Assembly (NCBI GenBank): GCA_028701945.1
Contig: JAQVPT010000199.1
Span: forward strand, 1 to 6,760
Origin: Bacteroidales bacterium
GTDB lineage: Bacteria; Bacteroidota; Bacteroidia; Bacteroidales; ML635J-15
Length of the DNA: 6,760 bases
Reading direction: 5' to 3'
Shown: one piece after another, positions 1 through 6,634 of the stretch
How the letters are laid out: each line of letters starts with the position of its first letter
How positions within the stretch are numbered: the first letter of the stretch is position 1
The notes under the pieces: model-generated
Told to the model about the DNA's origin: nothing
The model's database searches: none
Seen by the model: only the letters and a program-made list of their open reading frames with translations
Translations under genes and position numbers: made by a program

Positions 1-1
1 T

Positions 2-1891
2 TCTGTAACTATAAATGAAATAAAAAATTCTAAAGGAACAATTACTGGATATAATGGCGTTTTAAAAGATTTTTCTCAAAGGGTAAGCACACAAAAGAAA
101 ATCGAAGATATTGTAAGTGGTTTGGAAAGTTGTTTGCAATTTACTAATACTGGCATTACCAAGTATAGAACTTACAGAGACACATTTTCGTTCTACGATT
201 CTTTTTCTCAACTTTTAGGATATAATGAATTATGTAAAGATTGCAAAATTTCTCAATTCTTTGAACTGATGCATCAAAATGAAAGAGAAAATGTTAAAGA
301 GATTTTTAAAGAGTTATTAAATAAAACAAATTCAAGTTTTACAATTTTATGCAGATTTCAAAATGTTGATGGTAAATATCTGTTATTTTCTAATAAATTC
401 TCAATAAATAATGTTGATAAATTAGGAAATATATCAGAAATAGTAGGTATTCATGTCCTAATTGAAAAACAAAGAGAATTGGAACTAAATATTTTAGATC
501 ATCAAAGAAAATTGGCAGCTGTTTATAATTCCACCAAAACAATGTTTTTTCTTTTAAACAAGAATTTAATAATTACTGATATAAACAATGCAACAGCAGA
601 ATATTTTGATAAATCTAAAACTGAAATACAGGGGAAAAAAATAGACAAATTATTCTTAGACACTAAATTCGAAAAACTTGCAAATGAACTGTTGTCAATT
701 ATATCAAATTCGGTTAAAAATAAAGCAAATATCTCAAATCAAGAAATGTCATACACGCAGGGGGAAAACACACATCACTTTGTTGTAAGTACACATATTT
801 ATATTGGTGAAAATGACCTAAATTGTCTCCTGACTATAGACGATGTTACCACGCAAAAAACGTTCGAGCAACAAACGCAAAACAAACTAAATATTCTTGA
901 AAAGAAAGAACAAGAAACCATTGCTTTAATAGGAAAAATTAGTGATGAAATTAGATATCCGATAACCGAAATTCTTAATGAAGCTACTTCAAACCCAATT
1001 AAGAAAAATGCACGCAAAATACTTGATATTATTGAAAATATTAATAATCTTGCATCACTTAAATCAGAAACATATAGCATAAATATTGAACGTTTTAATG
1101 TGATTGAATGCTTAGATAATATAAAAGAATCTCTGATGAAAATTATTGATAATAATATTCAAATAATTTGTAACCCTATGCTTGCACTAGGGTTAGAATT
1201 TATATATACTGATCCAGGAAAGCTAAAAAGCTTAATTACTGGCACTGTATTGACTATTGTTAACAATTGTAGTCCCAAAATTATTGAAATAGGTGTGAAT
1301 TATGTAGAACGCTCGTATGTTTTATTTATTAAAGTAGTTTCAAAAAAAGAAAAAATTAATCCAGACACAGTTATGCTAGAAATATTAAAAGACTTAGCTA
1401 GTAAAATTAGTACAAGTTTTAACATTGAAATTACAGCATCTAATGAAGCAATTTATAAATTTGCAATTAAAGATACTAGTTATAATCCCAAAACAGAGAC
1501 TTTAAAATACCATGATTTGCGAAACATTAAAATATTAATTGTCGAAGACGAAGAGTACAATATATTTTATTTAAGTAAAATATTGCAAATGGCTGGTTAT
1601 GGTATTGTTGTTGCAGAAGACGGACAAAAAGCAATAGATGCAGTTAAACAGGATAGCACAATTAATTTGGTATTGATGGACATAAGATTACCTGGCATTG
1701 ATGGAATTGAAGCCTCAAAAAGGATTAAAGCATTTAATCCAGATTTGCCTATAATTGCTCAAACTGCTTTCAATCTTAATTCAAAAGAGGACCAAGATAT
1801 GGACAAATATTGCGACGATTATATACAAAAGCCCATTATATCAAAAGTCTTATATCAGAAAATAGAATCTAATTTAAAAATGAATTTATGA
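2..1891 (+). CDS. PAS-PAS-PAS hybrid sensor with degenerate histidine-kinase core and C-terminal receiver (5' partial)
   Basis: The frame is open to the left edge, so the true start lies outside; 629 residues are visible. The first ~38 residues are the end of a PAS/PAC domain (GTITGYNGVLKDFSQR). A second PAS follows at about nt 122-475 (LLGYNE, later ISEIVGIHV), then a third at about 500-870. The kinase-like core starts near 920. Its H-box reads SDEIRYP, with Asp (codon 944-946) where the phosphorylated His normally sits. The ATPase-like part keeps a TDPGKLK stretch near 1207-1230, but the N-box Asn residues and the DxGxG and GxGLGL glycines are absent. The receiver (about 1525-1885) is intact: Glu/Asp pocket at 1544-1549, phosphoacceptor Asp at 1679-1681 (LMDIRLPG), Thr at 1763-1765, Lys at 1829-1831. 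No membrane segment is visible in the part present. I infer a cytoplasmic sensory pseudokinase whose receiver takes phosphate from another protein. The stop overlaps the next gene by 4 bases. Domain calls are firm; loss of kinase activity is inferred from missing residues. Confidence 0.9.
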   Translation, partial: SVTINEIKNSKGTITGYNGVLKDFSQRVSTQKKIEDIVSGLESCLQFTNTGITKYRTYRDTFSFYDSFSQLLGYNELCKDCKISQFFELMHQNERENVKEIFKELLNKTNSSFTILCRFQNVDGKYLLFSNKFSINNVDKLGNISEIVGIHVLIEKQRELELNILDHQRKLAAVYNSTKTMFFLLNKNLIITDINNATAEYFDKSKTEIQGKKIDKLFLDTKFEKLANELLSIISNSVKNKANISNQEMSYTQGENTHHFVVSTHIYIGENDLNCLLTIDDVTTQKTFEQQTQNKLNILEKKEQETIALIGKISDEIRYPITEILNEATSNPIKKNARKILDIIENINNLASLKSETYSINIERFNVIECLDNIKESLMKIIDNNIQIICNPMLALGLEFIYTDPGKLKSLITGTVLTIVNNCSPKIIEIGVNYVERSYVLFIKVVSKKEKINPDTVMLEILKDLASKISTSFNIEITASNEAIYKFAIKDTSYNPKTETLKYHDLRNIKILIVEDEEYNIFYLSKILQMAGYGIVVAEDGQKAIDAVKQDSTINLVLMDIRLPGIDGIEASKRIKAFNPDLPIIAQTAFNLNSKEDQDMDKYCDDYIQKPIISKVLYQKIESNLKMNL

Positions 1892-3051
1892 GCCGTAGTT
1901 ATAAAATAAAAAATAGAGTACTAGTAGTTGACGATAATGCTAAAAACATTCAAGTATTAGCAAATCACCTTAAAGAAGATAACTATGAAGTAGAATATGC
2001 CTCTAGTGGAAAAAATGCAATATTAATGGTAGAAAAAGAAGAGTTTGATTTAATTCTGCTAGATGTGATGATGCCTGGTATTGACGGATTTGAAACATGT
2101 CGAAGAATAAAAAATATTGAGCATCGAAAGCATATTCCTATTGTTTTTGTTACTGCAAAAACCGATATTGATAGTCTTACTTTAGGTTTTCAATATGGCG
2201 GCGTTGACTATATTACAAAACCATTTAAAGCTGACGAATTGCTACTAAGAGTCTCAACTCATGTCGAATTAAAAAAAGCCAGAGATCTTTTAAACTATCA
2301 CAAAACATATCTTGAGAAAAAAGAAGAAACATTTACCAATGAGCTAAAAAACAAACAGGTTGAATTTAAAAAACACAAAGACAATCTAAAGTCGCTTATA
2401 AAATCTCAATCGCAATTAATAAAAATACTTACAGATGTATATAATCAATCGTTAAATAATCTCAGTACTCCAGTAAGTTTGCTTAAATTAAAAATTAGCG
2501 ACCAAGAACCAACTGTGCTTATTAATGAAATTGAGAACTTGATTAAATCAAATAGTTCAACTGCGGAATTTATTTTGAAAAACCAAGCAGTGTTTATTAA
2601 TCAAGAAGCGGCACTATCAAAAATTAAATTTGCTCCCGAAAGGCTAATTGCCAATATTTTAAGTGAAAAAGCAAGCCAATTGCGTTCAAAAGCTATTCAA
2701 TTAACAAGCCATTCTGATAAAAATATCGAAATACTTGGAGATGCCGATTTGATAGAGAGCATTTTAAAAAGTATTATTGAGAACGCTATGCAGTATTCTC
2801 CCGAAAACTCAACTATAGAAATTTCCCTTGTTGAATCAGAAAATGACTATACACTAACTGTAAGTGATCAGGGAAAAGGGTTTTCAAAACATTATATTCT
2901 ATATCCATTCCAAGCTTTTCAAGACGACGATAAATCATATCATTTAAACTTATTTTTTGCCAAATATGTTTTAGATTTACATCACTTTGAACTTAAAATT
3001 GGTAATAATACAGACAGTGGTGCCTTTGTGAAAATTATTTTTCCAAAATAG
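1888..3051 (+). CDS. Receiver-coiled coil-histidine-kinase-like protein lacking the phosphoacceptor His
   Basis: The ATG at 1888 lies inside the ATGA overlap with the preceding stop and has no clear ribosome-binding site, so translation is probably coupled to the upstream gene. The protein has 387 residues. Residues 8-125 form a receiver with Asp15/Asp16, phosphoacceptor Asp59 (LLDVMMPG), Thr89 and Lys111, all present. Residues 126-180 are rich in Lys and Glu and look like a coiled coil. The dimerisation/H-box region around 184-200 reads NNLSTPVSLL; Asn190 takes the place of His, and no His occurs between 163 and 275. The ATPase domain (about 250-387) keeps the N-box Asn299 (ENAMQYSP), DQGKGF at 327-332 and an F-box (PFQAF), but the GxGLGL lid is replaced by SYHLNL (350-355). 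It may therefore still bind nucleotide but should not autophosphorylate on a canonical His. It is soluble, with no signal or membrane segment. REC-first kinases are usually phosphorelay members that form complexes with another kinase; here the obvious partner is the coupled upstream protein. Confidence 0.9.
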   Translation: MSRSYKIKNRVLVVDDNAKNIQVLANHLKEDNYEVEYASSGKNAILMVEKEEFDLILLDVMMPGIDGFETCRRIKNIEHRKHIPIVFVTAKTDIDSLTLGFQYGGVDYITKPFKADELLLRVSTHVELKKARDLLNYHKTYLEKKEETFTNELKNKQVEFKKHKDNLKSLIKSQSQLIKILTDVYNQSLNNLSTPVSLLKLKISDQEPTVLINEIENLIKSNSSTAEFILKNQAVFINQEAALSKIKFAPERLIANILSEKASQLRSKAIQLTSHSDKNIEILGDADLIESILKSIIENAMQYSPENSTIEISLVESENDYTLTVSDQGKGFSKHYILYPFQAFQDDDKSYHLNLFFAKYVLDLHHFELKIGNNTDSGAFVKIIFPK

Positions 3052-3162
3052 GTTGAATGCAGTATTTGATGTTTTATTGTATGACAATCCCTAATTTACA
3101 CTAAGGAGGTAATCTCGGTTTTTACAAACGCATGCTTTTTTAAGCACTAATATTGGAGAAAA

Positions 3163-3297
3163 TGTTTATGTCCTACGGACAAAAAAGAAGTTGTTTGTAG
3201 TTTTTTATGAACTTTGAAGTCCTACGGACTATAAAACAAAAATTGTATGCTAAGTTTTGATTTGCAAACTATATTTTTTGTCCGTAGGGCATAAACA
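3163..3297. repeat. Inverted repeat with 24-bp arms built on GTCCTACGGAC
   Basis: The left arm is 3163-3186 and the right arm is 3274-3297. The arms are reverse complements over 24 positions with one difference, T at 3171 against G at 3289, which would still pair as a U-G wobble in RNA. The 87-base interval between them contains a third core. Each core is itself a small palindrome (GTCC-TAC-GGAC), and in each arm it is flanked outside by TGTTTAT and inside by a run of A or T. The form resembles a dispersed palindromic element rather than a terminator, because the T run precedes rather than follows the hairpin. Whether it is repeated elsewhere in the genome cannot be seen here. Confidence 0.8.
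3219..3229. repeat. Middle copy of the GTCCTACGGAC palindrome
   Basis: This is an exact copy of the core at 3170-3180, lying between the two arms of the larger inverted repeat. Its flanks (TTTGAA before, TATAAA after) differ from those of the arms, so only the 11-bp core is shared. That suggests the core is the conserved unit and the longer arms are two related full-length copies in opposite orientation. Confidence 0.7.
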
Positions 3298-3369
3298 ATT
3301 AAAATGGAAGCAACCGTTTACTTAATTGATTTAAAGATATATCGTTCATCAAAATCAACTTCACCTTGT

Positions 3370-3390
3370 TAGACCATTGTTATCGGTCTA
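3370..3390 (+). other. Small hairpin upstream of leuS
   Basis: TAGACC at 3370-3375 pairs perfectly with GGTCTA at 3385-3390 across a 9-base loop. A T-containing stretch (CATTGTATTTT) follows. It could be a weak terminator for the upstream transcript or an element just upstream of the leuS promoter. The stem is only 6 bp, so chance is possible in this AT-rich spacer. Confidence 0.3.
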
Positions 3391-3397
3391 CATTGTA

Positions 3398-3429
3398 TTT
3401 TAACTTACAAAGACTAAATACTAATTTTG
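3398..3429 (+). promoter_or_regulatory. Probable Bacteroidota-type promoter of leuS
   Basis: TAATTTTG at 3422-3429 matches the Bacteroidota -7 consensus TAnnTTTG. A T-rich TTTT at 3398-3401 lies 20 bases before it, at the right distance for a -33 element but not a good match to TTG/TTTG. An exact TTG at 3393-3395 is somewhat too far, with a 26-base gap. Transcription would begin near 3436, giving an untranslated leader of about 40 bases before the ATG at 3478. The position supports a separate transcription unit for leuS. Confidence 0.5.
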
Positions 3430-3477
3430 CCATCATTCAATTTTTACTTATTTTCGCAGACTAAATTAAAAGGCATA

Positions 3478-6255
3478 ATGGAATATAATTTCACGGCAAT
3501 TGAGAAAAAGTGGCAAAATTACTGGCAAGAAAATCAGACTTACAAAGTTGATATTGATAAAAGTAAGCCTAAATACTATGTTTTAGACATGTTCCCATAT
3601 CCTTCGGGTGCTGGTTTGCATGTTGGACATCCATTAGGTTACATTGCTTCTGATATATATTCACGTTACAAAAATCTCAATGGATTTAATGTTTTACATC
3701 CAATGGGTTATGATGCATTTGGTTTACCTGCCGAACAATATGCAATTCAAACTGGTACTCATCCTGCAATTACAACCGAGAAAAACCTTGCTAGATACAG
3801 AAAGCAACTTGATAATATGGGTTTTTCTTTCGATTGGAGCCGTGAAATTCGTACCAGCGATCCTAAATATTATAAATGGACACAATGGACAGTCGTTCAG
3901 TTATATAAGCATTATTATGACACAGAATTAGATCGTGCAAATCCAATAAAAATGCTTATTCAGCAGTTTGAACATAATGGCTCAGAAGGAATAAATGCGG
4001 TACATTCTGAACATGAGCCTTTCACTGCTGAAGATTGGAAAAACATGTCAGATAAAGAACAGCGAGAAATACTTATGTGTTATCGTTTAATGTTTTTGTC
4101 GGATACTTCTGTTAATTGGTGTCCTAAGCTTGGAACTGTTTTAGCAAATGATGAGGTTGTTGATGGATTTTCTGTAAGAGGCGGACATCCAGTTGAGAAA
4201 AAAATCATGAAGCAATGGTCATTACGTATCACAGCTTATGCACAGAGATTATTAGATGGTCTTCAAAAAATAGATTGGCCAGAGCCTGTAAAAGACATTC
4301 AAACAAACTGGATCGGACGCAGCGAAGGTGCAAGTATGATTTTTGATATTAAAGGCAGAAAAGAAAAATTAGAAGTTTTTACTACTCGTCCTGATACTAT
4401 TTTTGGTGCCACTTTTATGGTAATTGCGCCAGAACATGAACTTGTATTGTCACTTGGAACAAAAGGACATCAGAAAAAACTTGAAGAATATATTACTCAT
4501 GCTAAAAACCGTTCTGATGTTGAGCGTATGGCAGAGAAAAAAGTAAGCGGACAGTTTACTGGTTCGTATGCAATAAATCCTTTTACGAAAAAGAAAATGC
4601 CAATATACGTTGCTGATTATGTTTTGATAGGATACGGAACAGGTGCAATTATGGCGGTGCCAGCTCACGATAGTAGAGATTTTGCTTTTGCAAGACATTT
4701 TGAACTTCCAATTGTTCAGGTTGTTTCTCAGAAAGATGAAAAGCCAATCCCAACAACCGAATGGGAGACTTCTTACGACTCAAAAGAAGGAATTATAATT
4801 AATTCCGATTTTATTAATGGAATGGAAGTTAAAGATGCAATTTCTGCTGTAATTAACAAAATGCTTGAACTTGATCTTGGGGAGAAAAAAATCAATTTCC
4901 GATTGAGAGATGCTATTTTTAGTCGTCAAAGATACTGGGGAGAGCCTTTCCCAATTTACTATAAAGATGGCGTTCCTCACGCAATGAGTATCGAAGAACT
5001 GCCAGTTGAACTGCCAAAGGTTGATAAATATTTGCCTACCGAAGATGGCGAACCACCATTAGCAAGAGCAAAAAAATGGAAGACTTTTGACGGGTATCCA
5101 ATTGAAACATCTACAATGCCCGGATTTGCTGGGTCGTCTGCATATTATTTTAGATATATGGATTCTAATAATGATTGGGAGCTTGTGTCAGAAAAAGCAA
5201 TAAACTATTGGCAAAGCGTAGATTTATATATTGGCGGTAGAGAGCACGCTACTGGACATCTTATATATGCCAGGTTTTGGAATAAATTCTTGTTTGACTT
5301 AGGATTAACCCCAAAAGACGAACCATTCCAAAAGCTTATAAATCAGGGAATGATACAAGGGCGCTCGAACTTTGTTTACAGAATTGTTGGTGAAAATAAA
5401 TTTGTCTCATTAAATTTGAAAGACAAATACGAAACACAAAAAATACATGTCGATATAAACATCGTTGATAATGACATTTTAGATGTCGAGAAATTTAAAA
5501 ATTGGCAAGCCGAATTTGCTAATGCTGAGTTTATTCTCGAAGACGGTAAATATGTATGCGGGTGGGACGTTGAAAAAATGTCGAAATCAATGCACAATGT
5601 TCAAAACCCTGACGACTTAATCGAAAAATATGGTGCCGACACTTTACGTATGTACGAAATGTTTCTTGGTCCATTAGAACATGCTAAACCTTGGGATACC
5701 AACGGAATTGAAGGTGTTTTTAGATTTATTAAAAAGTTTCACCGATTGTATCACGATGAAAATAATAATTTTTTGGTTTCAGACGATGAGCCAACGAGAT
5801 ACGAGTTAAAGGTGTTGCACAATACAATCAAAAAGATAACAGATGATATCGAAAGATTTTCATTTAATACTGGAGTCAGTAGCTTTATGATTTGTGTTAA
5901 CGAACTTGGAAATTGTAATAAACGCAGAATTTTAGAACCTCTTTGCATTATGATTTCTCCTTATGCTCCACATATTGCCGAAGAACTTTGGTCGCTTCTT
6001 GGTCATAAAGAGAGTATTACAAAAGCCCAATGGCCAGAATATATTGAGGTTTATACTCGTGAAAATAGCTTTAAATACCCTGTTTCGTTTAATGGAAAAA
6101 TGAGATTTAATCTTGAATTACCTTTAGATATGGATAACAAACAAATTGAAGAAGCTGTGCTTAAAAATGAAAACTCTGTTAAGTGGTTAGAAGGAAAACA
6201 AATTGTAAAAATGATTATTGTTCCTAAGAAAATTGTAAATATCGTGGTGAAGTAG
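3478..6255 (+). CDS. leuS: Leucyl-tRNA synthetase (cytosolic, class I)
   Basis: LeuRS joins leucine to tRNA-Leu using ATP and edits mischarged products. The protein is 925 residues from the ATG at 3478, a usual length for Bacteroidota LeuRS. I chose this start because MEYNF is the expected N-terminus, AAAAGG lies 4 bases upstream, and the in-frame TTG at 3427 overlaps the likely -7 promoter element. The HIGH motif is HVGH at residues 48-51 and KMSKS is at 700-704. The CP1 editing domain shows TTRPDT (302-307) and GTGAIMAVPAHDSRD (387-401). SRQRYWGEPFP, TMPGFAGSSAYYFRYMD and YIGGREHATGHLIYARFWNKF are further family signatures. The C-terminal tRNA-binding part ends in a normal KWLEGKQIVKMIIVPKKIVNIVVK-type tail. 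The zinc-ribbon region keeps only Cys215 of the usual cysteine set (VNWCPKLG, then FSVRGGHPVEK), which I recall as ordinary for this phylum. The gene looks complete and functional, and its neighbours do not share its role. Confidence 0.98.
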   Translation: MEYNFTAIEKKWQNYWQENQTYKVDIDKSKPKYYVLDMFPYPSGAGLHVGHPLGYIASDIYSRYKNLNGFNVLHPMGYDAFGLPAEQYAIQTGTHPAITTEKNLARYRKQLDNMGFSFDWSREIRTSDPKYYKWTQWTVVQLYKHYYDTELDRANPIKMLIQQFEHNGSEGINAVHSEHEPFTAEDWKNMSDKEQREILMCYRLMFLSDTSVNWCPKLGTVLANDEVVDGFSVRGGHPVEKKIMKQWSLRITAYAQRLLDGLQKIDWPEPVKDIQTNWIGRSEGASMIFDIKGRKEKLEVFTTRPDTIFGATFMVIAPEHELVLSLGTKGHQKKLEEYITHAKNRSDVERMAEKKVSGQFTGSYAINPFTKKKMPIYVADYVLIGYGTGAIMAVPAHDSRDFAFARHFELPIVQVVSQKDEKPIPTTEWETSYDSKEGIIINSDFINGMEVKDAISAVINKMLELDLGEKKINFRLRDAIFSRQRYWGEPFPIYYKDGVPHAMSIEELPVELPKVDKYLPTEDGEPPLARAKKWKTFDGYPIETSTMPGFAGSSAYYFRYMDSNNDWELVSEKAINYWQSVDLYIGGREHATGHLIYARFWNKFLFDLGLTPKDEPFQKLINQGMIQGRSNFVYRIVGENKFVSLNLKDKYETQKIHVDINIVDNDILDVEKFKNWQAEFANAEFILEDGKYVCGWDVEKMSKSMHNVQNPDDLIEKYGADTLRMYEMFLGPLEHAKPWDTNGIEGVFRFIKKFHRLYHDENNNFLVSDDEPTRYELKVLHNTIKKITDDIERFSFNTGVSSFMICVNELGNCNKRRILEPLCIMISPYAPHIAEELWSLLGHKESITKAQWPEYIEVYTRENSFKYPVSFNGKMRFNLELPLDMDNKQIEEAVLKNENSVKWLEGKQIVKMIIVPKKIVNIVVK

Positions 6256-6275
6256 CTCGAAAGGTTAGAAAAAAT

Positions 6276-6570
6276 AACCGCAAGGACGCAAGGAAAAGAA
6301 AAAAAGGAAACGCAAAGGGAAAAAAAGAAAACCGCAAAGCGTTGCAAGGAAAAAGAAACCACGAGGAACACAAAGAAAACCACAAAGGTCGCGAGGGAAA
6401 AGTAAAGGAAACGCAAAGAACGCAAGGTAAAAAAAAGGAAAACCGCAAAGCGTTGCAAGGAAAAAGAAACCACGAGGAACACAAAGGAAACCGCATAGGT
6501 CGCAAGGGAAAAGGTAAAGGAAACGCAAAGAACGCAAGGTAAAGAAAACCCTCTGCGGCTCTTTGCGTCA
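6276..6570. repeat. Purine-rich GCAAAG/GCAAGG tandem repeat array with inverted end
   Basis: The array starts 20 bases after the leuS stop. It contains two long units, 6327-6437 and 6438 to about 6546, offset by 111 bases. The first 49 bases of the units (6327-6375 and 6438-6486) are identical, and the rest differs by a few substitutions and a one-base indel. Degenerate pieces of the same motifs precede them (6276-6326). Within the units, short modules such as CCGCAAAG, ACGCAAAG, CACGAGGAACACAAAG and GTCGCAAGG alternate. The array closes with CTCTGCGG and CTTTGCGT (6551-6568), the reverse complement of the repeated motif; ACGCAAAG at 6523-6530 pairs exactly with 6561-6568. Intergenic repeats of this style (CGCAAAG or CACGAAG runs closed by their inverse) are familiar from many environmental bacterial genomes. 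Function is unknown. Long open frames across it on both strands are by-products of its composition. Confidence 0.85.
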
Positions 6571-6634
6571 AATCTTTGATCTGCCAAACCGGTTTTTTGT
6601 TAAAATTATTTTTTTCGGGAGTGTAATCTGAACT

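Larger units (their letters stand above)
3052..3477. other. Gene-free spacer between the signalling pair and leuS
   Basis: This is 426 bases without a convincing gene. It holds, in order, an isolated AAGGAGGT (3103-3110) with no ORF behind it, an inverted repeat with three GTCCTACGGAC-type cores (3163-3297), a small hairpin (3370-3390) and a probable leuS promoter (3398-3429). The longest ATG-initiated stretch I examined is 22 codons (3304-3372) and has no family resemblance. I see no strong intrinsic terminator after the stop at 3051. Confidence 0.75.

Noticed and set aside
122..124. TTG as the start of the first signalling gene
   Set aside because: The same frame is open back to the window edge and encodes a recognisable PAS C-terminus (ITGYNGVLKDFSQR), so the gene is partial and the TTG is internal.
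799..1080. Minus-strand ORF within the first signalling gene, and similar ones inside leuS
   Set aside because: They are antisense shadows of strongly supported coding regions, with no domain resemblance.
3170..3290. 16S rRNA fragments, because CCTACGG occurs in a universal 16S primer site
   Set aside because: Only seven or eight bases match and the flanks are unrelated; the palindromic structure explains the motif better.
3304..3372. 22-codon ORF as a leuS leader peptide
   Set aside because: It has only two Leu codons, not adjacent, lies upstream of the predicted promoter, and has no clear ribosome-binding site.
3427..3477. In-frame TTG giving leuS 17 extra residues
   Set aside because: It overlaps the likely -7 promoter element, the extra residues match nothing in LeuRS, and MEYNF at 3478 is the normal N-terminus.
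6342..6542. 66-residue plus-strand ORF rich in Lys, Glu, His and Asn
   Set aside because: It is the direct translation of the 111-bp repeat unit, with no start signal and no independent evidence of coding.
6276..6570. CRISPR array
   Set aside because: There is no alternation of constant repeats with unique equal-length spacers; the units are adjacent 111-bp duplicates of simple motifs, and no cas gene is present.
6051..6587. Long minus-strand ORFs over the repeat array (up to 178 residues)
   Set aside because: They are low-complexity Phe/Ala/Leu/Cys-rich translations of the GCAAAG repeats and run into the leuS 3' end on the opposite strand.
6586..6600. AAACCGGTTT followed by T residues as a terminator
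   Set aside because: The palindrome is perfect but has no loop, so a stable hairpin would lose its central pairs; the T run is short and shared with the palindrome.
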